A stretch of 64,000 bases of DNA from assembly GCF_000835495.1 (NCBI RefSeq), contig NW_015622545.1, positions 2,372,777-2,436,776 of the forward strand. The letters run 5' to 3'. Position 1 is the stretch's first letter; every line of letters starts with the position of its first letter. The stretch is from Cladophialophora immunda (Eukaryota > Ascomycota > Eurotiomycetes > Chaetothyriales > Herpotrichiellaceae). The notes under the pieces are model-generated. The model ran no database searches, was not told where the DNA came from, and saw only the letters and a list, made by a program, of their open reading frames with translations. Positions 1 to 9,949 of this stretch are shown one piece after another. A program made the position numbers and the translations under genes.

Positions 1-340
1 ACTCCTTTGGGTAAAGCCGTACATCATTCCGTTTCATCCAAGGAAGTCCTAATATAATATCGTACGAGGCTAAGCTCGGGACGATATATAGGAAGGTAGT
101 TTCCTTGTATCCGTTGATATCGATCTCTAATTTGGCCACTTCCGAGATCGATGAGTTCGTTAATTCGTTAAATCCCATAATAGGTCGAGGGGGAATCCGT
201 ATACGCTGAAGATTCCATCGAGAAGCAAAACGAGCGTCAATGAGGCCGTACGACGAACACCCAGAATCCATAAGTGCAGATGTAGAACACTCTTTATTCA
301 CTATCAAAGGCACTAAGAAAGGTGACTCGTCCATCGAGCC
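1..340 (-). pseudogene. Retropepsin-like aspartic protease segment of Gypsy pol (partial)
   Basis: In one minus-strand frame, open to the window edge, a DSG active-site triad appears near 250-270 (LMDSGCSSYGLID). It is followed about 60 residues later by an ILGLPW motif typical of the end of retropepsin domains in Ty3/Gypsy Gag-Pol. The protease would process the Gag-Pol polyprotein. The frame differs from that of the gag ORF ending at 403, so a frameshift, natural or mutational, separates gag from pol. The product is incomplete at position 1. Confidence 0.65.
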
Positions 341-402
341 TCGAAATCCTCGCCAGGCTTCCTGAATCTTCGTACGCTCCTGACGGCGACTTTTGTCAGG
401 AG

Positions 403-804
403 CTACTCGTTTTTCAGATCCTCTTCACCCTCTTCTTCCATGGTCATAGCCGTAGCTACCGTACGTCCTGCTCGAGGACGCATTGCTGGGAGTAGGGAGC
501 ATTGGCGTACGAAGTGTTCTCCTGATCCGCATCGAAGATAGCGTCCTGCTTCCTTTCGCTTGTCTAATATTTCCTTAGACACCCATTGAGCACGCTGCGT
601 ACGTGCGACGGCCGCGGTGGTAGCGTCCGACGGCTCCCACTCCATCATGTCTTCCGCTGGGGCAACCTCAATCGGCGTCGACGAGCCCTTTATCACACGG
701 GGCTTATCCCGTCCCTTCTTTCGTTGGAGGTTCTCCAGGTTAGTACTGACGGTATGAAGTAACGTACAGTACTCCTTATAGGACCTGGGGATAGGGGTTG
801 CCAC
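403..804 (-). pseudogene. Gag nucleocapsid remnant with damaged CCHC zinc knuckle
   Basis: This 133-codon open stretch contains a zinc knuckle, YLRCGSGEHFVRQC. The first ligand is Tyr (codon TAT) where CCHC knuckles have Cys (TGT), a G-to-A change consistent with RIP. The region before the knuckle is rich in charged residues, as in Gag. Gag would coat and package the element RNA. Upstream gag sequence (805 to about 1,480) has lost its open frame. It is certainly transposon-derived and not a host gene. Confidence 0.7.
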
Positions 805-1499
805 AATCGCATTCTGTAGCTCGTACGACAGACAGTTAGCTAGGAAGGTCTTCTTAACCTAGTCGTCCCAGCCAAGACCGCCAGCGTCTAGTATCGTACG
901 GTCGAATTCGGCGAGGAACGTACTGAATGTCTTTGTCCCTTACCACATAAAGCTGAGTTTCCGAGATGCTCGCTCAGCGGCTTCGTGGTCTTCGTACGCC
1001 GCCTGTAGTTACGTAAAAAGACCTTGAACCGTCATCTGGTCTGTTGAAGTGACTACGTCTACCCAGGCGCTGACTTACGCAAGGGCTTCTCCTCGTAGTC
1101 TGCTATATATATACCAAAATCGTACGATCTCGGTATCCTTATCCTTATCGACACTGAGCTTCGCCTTTACCTACGTAAGCCATAGTCGAAATTCTATCCG
1201 CTTTCCACTGAACTCAGGGAGTTCAGGGAGTTTCCGATGTTTCTGATCCGATGATTCGCGTACGGCCATTAGTTCCCGTACGTTACTATTCTCCTATGAT
1301 GTCGACTTGGGAGTAGAGGTACTCCCGCCATTCTACTGGTTCTGGAGTAGCTACTCCAGACCTTCCATTCGCTGGTTCTATGTCTGAACCATCTGATATA
1401 ACTACGCTACCCACTCCGGGGGTGGAGTTGGACCCAATATAGACGACGAATCCATTTCCATTGTCAATGCGTACGGGGGAGGTACGAGAAATAGGAGAT

Positions 1500-1950
1500 T
1501 TATCCTAATGTGAGGGTTTAGAAAGAGTTCTGTAACTAGCTAGCTAACCTAGTAATAAGGAGGATAAATCTGAGGAGAGAGAAGGAAGGAATGGCTATCC
1601 TTCCTTTCTCCTTATATCCTCCAACGCGCCGTAAGGAGGTAACTATTGTCCTCACCTCCTTACTCCTTTCCTTGCGTACGTGTTCCAGCTCCTTACCTTC
1701 CCTTACGTACTTATTCTAACTCCTTACCTTCCCTTACGTACGGTGTCTCAGCTGTCAGGACTTTGTATCCCTTATACCGTATGCGTCTTGACTAATTAGG
1801 AGGCAGCATTTCGCCTGTACATTGTACAGGCAAATCTTGACTAATCAGGAGGCAGTATTTCCTGGCGTTGGTCTTAGCGCTGGTTCGCCAGAACTGAGCC
1901 TTCTCCTGGGTTCAACCCATCACAGGTTCTGTTATTAACTAATATACTAG
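1500..1950. other. Junction/LTR-like non-coding stretch between two Gypsy remnants
   Basis: There is no coding frame here. The stretch holds GC-normal, short repeated blocks: a repeated CTTACGTAC/CCTTCCC pattern near 1,670-1,740, and the paired repeat with a TGTACA dyad at 1,786-1,860. Near 1,915 lies a run (GGTTCAACCC) that could belong to a tRNA-like primer site. It probably comprises LTR and leader remnants of the flanking elements, but no full LTR pair could be matched by eye. Confidence 0.4.
1786..1860. repeat. 26-bp direct repeats flanking a perfect TGTACA dyad
   Basis: Two near-identical blocks (TCTTGACTAATYAGGAGGCA, then RYATTT) flank GCCTGTACATTGTACAGGC, an inverted repeat. A similar dyad followed by a TTGACCAAT-like tail occurs inside the LTR at 20,810-21,087. 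RIP-decayed versions occur at 9,648-9,925 and near 13,290. It is therefore a shared LTR-type motif of these retroelements. Its role is unknown; a promoter or integration element is possible. Confidence 0.55.
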
Positions 1951-2299
1951 GTATTACATCAGTATTAGGAACCCTTAATAGGCTAATATCTTTTCTAGCT
2001 TTATTTCTTATATCCTATAGAGTCCTACGTTAGTTATTCCTTACTGGCATTTAGTATTAGTCTTATTTTCTAGTTTTAGTTCTTTCGGAATAATAGGTCG
2101 CGTACCTATCCTTTGATAGTATTCCTTCTTTACTCTAGATAGTAAGTTATCGCTATATTCCTAAGTATTCTCTAAATTATCGTATCCTAACTACTTAACT
2201 AGATATATATCGACGCACTTGATAACTTCTAATCTAGGGCTAAAGTTAACTACCCTCTTAATCTTATACTTTAGTTCTCCTATTTTCTTATCGATCTCT

Positions 2300-5200
2300 A
2301 CTAGTCCTAGTTTCGCGTTTAGGTCTCTATATAATTCCAGTAGGGATTTATAGAATACCGAGTATATTTCTAGTATCTTTAGGAGATCCAGTTCGTATAT
2401 AACTAGTCCTAGTTTCTTTTTAATACGATATAGTCCGATTTTAGTATAATCTAGTTTATCGCTTAGTCATTTTATTTTGATGTTTTTTCTTCTTATATAG
2501 ACTATCCTTCTCTCTTTAAGGTCTAATCCCTTAGATCTTCTTTTATTTTCTCTTTTTACTATTTTTTCCAATATTTTTTATAATTCCTTTTACATTATAT
2601 TATATAACTCTTTTATCTTATCGACCTTAATCCTTACTTCTTCTAATATTAGTTTCTTAAATTTTAATATCTTAAATATATTTAGATAGTATCTATAAGT
2701 TATATAAAATAGTGATATTCCTATTACGGCGGTACTATTATTAAATGCTATTTATGCCGTTAGTAGTAGTTATACCTAATTATCTTACTAATAGTTAACG
2801 TAGTATCGTAAATATTATTCTAATGTTTAGTTTATTCTTTCCGTTTAACTATCTATCTATAGGTAGTATACCGTTAATAACTTTATATCTATCCCTAAGA
2901 GGTCTATTAAGGATTACTAAAACTATAATGTGAATAGTTTATCTCTATCTAAGATTATCTCATTTAGTATCCTATATTATAATATAACTATTCTAACGAA
3001 TAAGTAGGCTAAATCTTTTACTATCGCCTTTTTAGTAAATAGTAGTATATATACGTATTTCGTTAGTCTTTCAATAACTACTATAATACTATTATACTCT
3101 TTACTTATAAGGAGTTCTCGAGATATTAGTAGTTTTATAATAAAGTTGATTATAATTAAGTTCTACGGTCTATTTAGTATTTATAGTACTATAAGTAATC
3201 CGTATAGTCTATATCGTTCTTTCTTTATTTTCTTATAGGTATTATATTTTCTAATATATTCTTTGATATCTTTTCTAAGTCCTTTCTATATAAAGTCTCT
3301 TATAATTAACTCGATTGTTTTTATAATTCTAGGGTACTCTATAAGTTAACTATTATATCTTTCTTTTATAATATCCTATTTTTACTCTTTAGTTAGCTCT
3401 ATATCTATAATTACTAAATTATAGTTATATCCTCTATATTATAGTGTCTACCTATTAGTCTTAAGTAGCGTATTAGGTTCAGGTCCTACTGCCCCTATAT
3501 AGTCTAGTCTTCTACTTAATATATCTACTTAACTATTTTCGGTTCCTTTAATATAGTAGATTCTAAAGTCGTATCTTACTAAAGTTTCTACCTATCTCAC
3601 TTATTATCTATTTAGATCCTTTATCGTTATCTAGTAAGTAAGGTTCTTATAGTTAGTGAATATCTATACCGAGTATTTTACTCCTTCTAGATATACTCTC
3701 TATTATTATAATACTTCTATAATAGCGAGTAATTCTTTATTATAGATATTATAGTTTAATTCTAGTTAAGTTATTTATCTCGAGTAGTAAGCTATAGATT
3801 ATGATCGGCTATTCTCGTCTTTCTATATAAGATATACCCCTATTATCTCGTCTAATGTATTAGTTTCGAGTATTAACTCCTTTTCTAGGTTAAATAATAT
3901 AAGGATAGGTATAGAGGTTATCTATCTCTTTAGCCCCTTAAAGGTATATTTATATTTATTATCTTAGTTAAAGATATAGTCTTTCTTTATTAAATTTATT
4001 AGGGGTACTACGATTCTCGAAAATCCTTAGATAAACCTCCTATAGTAGTTAATAAGACCTAAGAACTATTATACTTCTTTTATACTTATTAGTATAGACT
4101 AGTCGTTAATAGCCTAAACTTTATTAGGGTTTAGCGTTAGTCCTTATAATAATACGATATAGCCTAGGAATGTTATTATATATATATAGAATTTGTATTT
4201 ACTTAATTTGATCAGTAGATCCTTTTCTCTTAGTACTTATAGGACCTTCCGTACGTATTAGATATACTTATCGTATGTTTTGGAAAATATAAGGATATTG
4301 TCTAAGTAGGTGACGATAAACTCGTCTAAGTATTCTCTTAGAGTATCGTTAATAAGTTCTTAGAAGGTGACTAGTACGTTAGTTAGTCTAAAGGGTATTA
4401 CTTAATACTTATATAGGCCTTATCTAGTCCTAAATACCGTCTTCTATTCTTCTCCTTCCTTTATCCTTACCCTATAGTAGGCGTCTCTAACGTTAATTAC
4501 CGAGAACTATTTAGCTCCTAAGAGTCGGTCCTATAATTCATCAATTCTTAGTATTAGATATTAATTTTTCTTTATTATCGCGTTAAGGCGTCTATAGTTA
4601 ATATATAGTCTTAATCCCCCGTCCTTTTTTAGTATAAAGAGTACTATATAAGCTACTTTTAACTTTAAAGATCTAATAAACTCTTTTATAAGGTATTTAT
4701 TAATATACTCTTTAAGGAAGTCTTCTTCTTTTTTAGATATTAGAATTAGTTATGCGTAGTATTCTAGATCATTTTCTTCTTCTAAGGGTATCTTATAATC
4801 TTATAGTTTATATTCTAGTAAGGCCGCGTTACCTTCTCTTTCTTTAGCGAGGTCTTTAAAGTCTTTGTATTCCGATAATATCTCCCTAATACTAAAGCTA
4901 GTTAGTATACGTTCTATTAGTCGCACTAAAATCATTCTTTTTAGAGCCTTTAAGGATAATCGGTCCTCTCTTTATACGGTACTATATTTCGTAAATATTA
5001 CTATCCTTATTTACTAGTTAATAGTTAGGTTATATTTCTAAAGCTAGTCTATTCCTAAAACTACGTCGTATCCTAGGATATCTATTATATCTAGATTTAT
5101 CATTTCCTCGTATTTTGTAATCGTTAACGGAACGTTTTTCATTTCTATCGTTATCTATCTTAATAGTTATCTATCTATTATCTTTAAGAGGTATAGAAGT

Positions 5201-5400
5201 CTTTTCTTCGCTTCGTATTTATATAGTTTCCTAACTATAGTTATACTCATATAGCTCTAGTTAGCTCCTAAGTTAATTATAATAGTAATCTAAATACTCG
5301 CTAATTCTATCATAAGGGCTACGTAGCGATTATCTAATATAGTTATCTCTCTTAACTCCTAAGGCTTTCTAATCCTTAGGTTATTATTATGACTCCTCCG
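2300..5400 (-). pseudogene. Gypsy pol remnant (protease end, RT, RNase H, integrase), RIP-destroyed
   Basis: The reverse-transcriptase core is readable near 4,268-4,330 on the minus strand. The YLDNILIFS motif corresponds to the catalytic YxDD box, with the second Asp turned to Asn by a G-to-A change. About 750 bp upstream in the reading direction is a VVLGID(W)L stretch, the usual end of retropepsin. It has many in-frame stops and cannot encode a working enzyme. RNase H and integrase are placed by order only. Confidence 0.65.
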
Positions 5401-6899
5401 CCTTATTAAGTTATCACTCATAAGTTTTTTAGTTAGTGTATATATCGCTCTCTATCCCATTAGTACTTAGTGTTAAAATACTCCTCTAATATCTCAAATA
5501 CCCTAGGGTATACTAGGACATTTTCGACATCTAGGTTAATATTATAGATATATCGATACTTTATCTTTATATTATATTTTTCCTTATTTAGATAGTAGAA
5601 ATCATCTGCTATGAAATCTCCGTCCGCTCTATTATCGACTATTTCTTCGATAATAAATAGCCTATATAGATCTCCTCCGCCGTCATTACTATTAGTGAAC
5701 ATTATATTTAGTATACCTTCTTAGTAATATAAGTATAATTCTCTCCTCTATTAGTATTCTTATTTATCGTATATTTAGTCTACCTCTATAAGGTTAGCGT
5801 AGACTCCTCTAGATATTAGTATATAGAGCCGTCTTAGATTAATATTCTAGTAATGTAAATGATCTCCGTATTACTATTAGTAGTCTTTATCTTCGTACAA
5901 AAGTCTTTTATAGTAATAGTCCGGATCTTCGCGTTCGTTAATTACCTTTCTATTCCTTAAGAGTCCCGATATCGATAGAATTAGCTTAAGAATAACTCCT
6001 TTTTCTCGCTATACTTCTTTAAGTTTATTTCTTTTAGTAATAATTCTCTTTATAGTCCCCTCTAGAAGTCTTATTTTAACTATTACTAGTTCTACCGGTT
6101 AATAGATATATATATCTTCTTTATATTCGTACTCTCAGTCCTAGTACTATTTTATATTGATTTTCTTAAGTAGTGACTATAGTAACCTAAAAGAGTTATA
6201 AACTACGTATTAGTATAGTATATTAAGATAATACTTAGTCTTATAGTTATCTACCTTCTAGAAGTTAGTGACGATCTCGACATCGTACTTATCACTTTCT
6301 AGTACTACGTACTATTAGTATATAGTATCCTCCCCTAACATAAGGTTCTCATTTAGTTCTTAGATAATAACGTTATCGTTTACGTAACTATTATAAAGTA
6401 TATATATTAGTTAGTAACCTATAAGCGGGTCAATATTATCGTATAATTCTCCTATATTAGTCTACGCCTCTCTAATATGCGCGACTATCTAGTAGTCCCG
6501 GCATCTTTCGTAGGTATGGACTAGTTACACTATTCTAGTACCTTCTAGTACTATTATCATATTAAGGCTCTATTCTTATGACGGTATAATTAGTATCGTA
6601 AACGCTTTATTACCTTTTCCCACATACGAATGTATCCCTAGAATAGTATATCCTACCTCTATAGCCTAGTAGATCTCTATTATAATTAAAACTAGTTCAT
6701 CGGCTGACTACCCTAGATCGAATATAGGGTGGAGGTACTCTACTTCTAGTCCGTAATTATCTTTATACTAGTATTTTAATAATCTCTAGTAAGGTGTGAT
6801 TATTATTATTTCCTTATCGTTATATTTAATCACGATAAATATAGTAAGTTCTTCTAGTTCTAGTATACGCATTATCTAGAATCCTTATTTATTATTAAT

Positions 6900-7950
6900 A
6901 TTCTTATAGTTAGCCCTAAATACTTCCTAGCGCTTTAGCTTATTAGCTTATCTTACTACTCTTCTTTATTATTTTAGAAACTATCTACTCCTAATCTTTT
7001 CTAAGTAGTAAGTTATATATTTATTATTATAGTACGCTATCTAAGATAAGAGCTAATACTATAATTTTTCTTATTGTTCCTATTCTTCTAAGGTAGCTTC
7101 CTCCTTAGGTTTTATATCTTATTTAGATCTACCTATCTCCTTTTGAGATCCCGTACCTAGATAGTCCTCCTATACTATATTACTCTAGCTATCGGCTACT
7201 ATCTGAGCTCCCTATAAAGTGTCGGCCTTTATTTCTTCATAATCGGCTATACTATCGTCTATTATATATAGCGTTAGACCATTCTTATAATCTTTTATAC
7301 AGTATCCGGATTTTCTACATTTATAGTATAGGTTATTTTTCTTACGTTTCTCTCGCTCTAACTATAGTAATCTACGAGACCTATTATTCCTAACCTTAGG
7401 TTATCCTCCTCGCGCTTTTTAGTGAGTAGAACTACCGCGTTAGATCATATCTAAGTCTATTAGTTCTCCATAGTATTATTTATTCTTATAAGTTACACCC
7501 CCTATAAAAGTCCCTTTTCTTTCTATCTAGCGCTTATATTACTAGTTATCGGTCTCGATAGAGAGTTTAACGAGCGATTTATACTCGTTAGAACGATCTA
7601 TCCCTATCCTATCTTTAACTGAATCCTTTAGCCCCTAATAATAGACTAAGGCGAAAGCTTTATCTTCCCAATCTAGTTTCGAAGTATAGCGTTAGAATAT
7701 AGTATAATACTACGTAGCGGATCCTATCTACTTAAGTTAATAGATCCTCTAGGCTACTAACTATTCCTCTCTTAGTATCCTAAAGATCTACTTAATTCTT
7801 TCTTTAAAAACCAAGAAGTTTCTAAAGATTTCATTTGTCTCTAGACTTCACTACACTAGTATAGAGCCGAGGTAATCCCCTATAATAGGTTTAAATCACT
7901 CAAACGCTAACCTATAGAGCTAGAGTCCTATAAATAGAACTTTTTCTACG
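6900..7950 (-). pseudogene. Gypsy gag remnant with CCHC zinc knuckle
   Basis: Near 7,290-7,330 the minus strand reads YYKCRKSGYCIKDY. Reversing transitions gives a CX2CX4HX4C zinc knuckle, so at least three ligands have been lost by G-to-A or C-to-T change. Surrounding codons are AT-rich with many stops. This is non-functional transposon gag. Confidence 0.6.
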
Positions 7951-8199
7951 TAGGTAGAGTATTTAGTACGTTATAAGGTAAATACCGCCTTTAACTACAT
8001 AAGATATATACTAAGTTTACTTCTATCTCTATAGTACTATTTAACCTTAAGGTCGTCCTTTATCTTTCCGGCCTCTATATTATTAATGATTAAAGTAGTA
8101 ACACTTATAGTAGAGGTATTAGGTTATTAGGTAAGTCTAGACTCGGGCGACTTAGGGTTAGAGCTACTAGACATCGTCATTAAGTCCGCTACTATCTAA

Positions 8200-8528
8200 G
8201 TAGGTAGTTAATGTATTATAAGCTACTATATAATACATAAGGTATCCATAGGTAAACCCATAGTAGTTTACTTAGTAATATAGTAGGGAGGGACGCTATA
8301 GCTAAGACTAGAAACTAAGTATATAGTATATAGACCTATACGTATAGTAGATGATCGTGAGGAACTCGATTCTATATAACTATTATTGACTACGAGGAGA
8401 ACTATGTAACTAAGTGCGGTCATATACCACTTAGGATATATATTTAACATATTACTCTATTAGATATATTAAATATATCAATATATTTCTGAGCCTATCT
8501 AGGTATGTTACTCTATTACCCCGCTGGG
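8200..8528. other. AT-rich stretch left of the Copia pol stop; possible Copia 3' LTR/UTR
   Basis: There are no credible genes; the 60-codon minus-strand frame at 8,268-8,450 is a by-product of AT richness. It contains two 16-17 bp near-repeats (CATATTACTCTATTAGA near 8,447 and TATGTTACTCTATTACC near 8,505). By position it should hold the 3' LTR of the Copia element. No matching 5' LTR was recognised around 24,100-24,800, so this stays a guess. Confidence 0.3.
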
Positions 8529-9647
8529 TTATGCTAACATGTTTGCCAAGACACTGGCGTCTGACATGTTCTCCTCGGTCGACCTTCCCCTTGTCCTTCT
8601 CCTCGGCCTCCCATATAGTCGGTTCGTAACATAGTACTGAAATTTGACGTATCTAGTCCTACTATACGTCGATGGTGTTTACGCTATAACTAGCGCTACC
8701 TAGTTATCTCCGTAAATAGTCGTCGCAATACACTATTCGCGACCTAGTTCCTTCAAAAACTGCCTTAGATAAACTGCCTCTTTAGTAGCATTACACTAGC
8801 TAATGTATTCCGCCTTAGTTAAGGACGTTACCGTCGTTCTCTACTTTCTTAATGACTACGTAATTAGTCCGTTTATAAGCGTAAATAAATAGCCTAATAT
8901 CGACTTAGTATTAACCGAGTGTTTATCGCCCTAATTACTATCTAAGTGACTAACGATCTCGTCGTTCTTAGTATCCTTTTCGTAGAGAATGCCCTAGGAT
9001 CTCGTTCTTACTAAGTATCTAAATAGATAATTTATACACTCGACCGCAATATTAGAAGGATTAGCGTTAAACTATGCGATCTTCGAGTGAGCATAGGCGA
9101 TATCTAGCCTAGTCTGATTCGCTAACTAGGTAACCGAACTATTTATCTCTTAAAAACGCTTTAATGTCGCCTATAGATACTGATCTTATTATGGAACTAA
9201 AATAACCTTATCGTCAAACGGTGTCTTTACGGATCTACTATCCTAGTAGCTAAATCGCTCTAAGATTACGTTATAATAGTCCTATTAATAAATGAAGACC
9301 TTACCTAGTAGACGTAGGACCTAAAGACTAATAAATACCTATAAATCTCTAAGGTCTCTCAGCTTATAAGACGCTAGTAATTCAGTCTTTATCTTCTCGA
9401 TTACCTTTTTATCTACAGTAAATAGAGCGAGATCGTCTATATATAGAATAATAACCATACCCTATGAGTTAACAAATACAGATTGATCGCCCTAATATCT
9501 CTAGAAGCCTATTAAGGCTAACTTACGCAAGATATCTAGCCACTATTCACGCGGCGACTAATAAAGACCGAATAGCGCTTTAAGGAGTAGATAATAAGTG
9601 CCTTTTCCACCAAAACTAGTAGGATATTATATATAAACCTTCTCTAT
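8529..9647 (-). mobile_element. Ty1/Copia retrotransposon, 3' half (RT end and RNase H)
   Basis: On the minus strand, LYIDDLALF (9,421-9,465) is the Copia-type reverse-transcriptase box YxDD. Near 8,820-8,900 TKAEYIS-x-CNATKEAV matches the RNase H motif T-x-AEY of Copia pol. The frame ends with a TAA whose complement is at 8,529-8,531. Positions 8,532-8,640 are unusually free of RIP changes. The element continues at 21,092 on the other side of the inserted Gypsy element. Confidence 0.75.
9644..9647. repeat. Target-site duplication CTAT, left copy
   Basis: CTAT directly precedes the left LTR, which starts with TGAACT. The same four bases directly follow the right LTR at 21,088-21,091. This is the expected footprint of integrase-mediated insertion into the Copia element. 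Confidence 0.7.
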
Positions 9648-9925
9648 TGAACTAGGGCGAGGCTTCTAGCCATAGGCGCCAACTCGTACGGCGGTAGGTA
9701 ACAGGCGCGTTCACATCTTGTCAAGCAGTTGATTGATTATCTTATTATTTTTCTGTCTACCTAGGCGAATAACAAAAGAAAAGACTACTAAGCTAAAGTG
9801 GTACCCTCGAACTAACCAATCAGAGAGTAATAACGTTTACCTATATAATATATAGCCAAAAGTTGACTAATCACCTTACTCACCTACCTTATATCTCAGG
9901 TCCTCTCTAAACCTTTCCCATTACA
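9648..9925 (-). repeat. Left (3') LTR, 278 bp, RIP-mutated
   Basis: It matches 20,810-21,087 over its full length, beginning TGAACT and ending CCCATTACA. Most differences from the right copy are C-to-T or G-to-A; for example, the TGTACAATGTACA dyad of the right copy reads TATATAATATATA here. Confidence 0.92.
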
Positions 9926-9949
9926 TCCCTCCTATTATCGCTCGCTTTC

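Larger units (their letters stand above)
1..1500 (-). mobile_element. Ty3/Gypsy LTR retrotransposon, 5' part (gag and start of protease), truncated by window edge
   Basis: The minus strand reads gag then aspartic protease, the order of a Ty3/Gypsy element whose pol lies beyond position 1. Base composition is close to normal and CA/TG dinucleotides are common, so this copy has suffered much less RIP-type mutation than the element to its right. The cut at position 1 hides RT, RNase H and integrase. The right boundary is not marked by a recognised LTR pair, so the end near 1,500 is an estimate. Confidence 0.7.
1950..8200 (-). mobile_element. Heavily RIP-mutated Ty3/Gypsy retrotransposon
   Basis: The stretch is extremely rich in TA and nearly devoid of CA/TG dinucleotides, as RIP produces. 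On the minus strand, domains can still be recognised in the order gag (zinc knuckle near 7,290-7,330), protease/linker (GIDWL-type remnant near 5,035-5,100) and RT (YLDN-ILIFS near 4,270-4,330, originally YLDD). RNase H and integrase would occupy about 2,300-3,900 by position. Nearly every frame is broken by TAG/TAA from CAG, CAA or TGG. LTRs are not resolved. Confidence 0.75.

Noticed and set aside
5460..5702. 80-codon minus-strand ORF in AT-rich DNA
   Set aside because: It lies within the RIP-mutated Gypsy gag-pol remnant; it is a short surviving open stretch, not a host gene.
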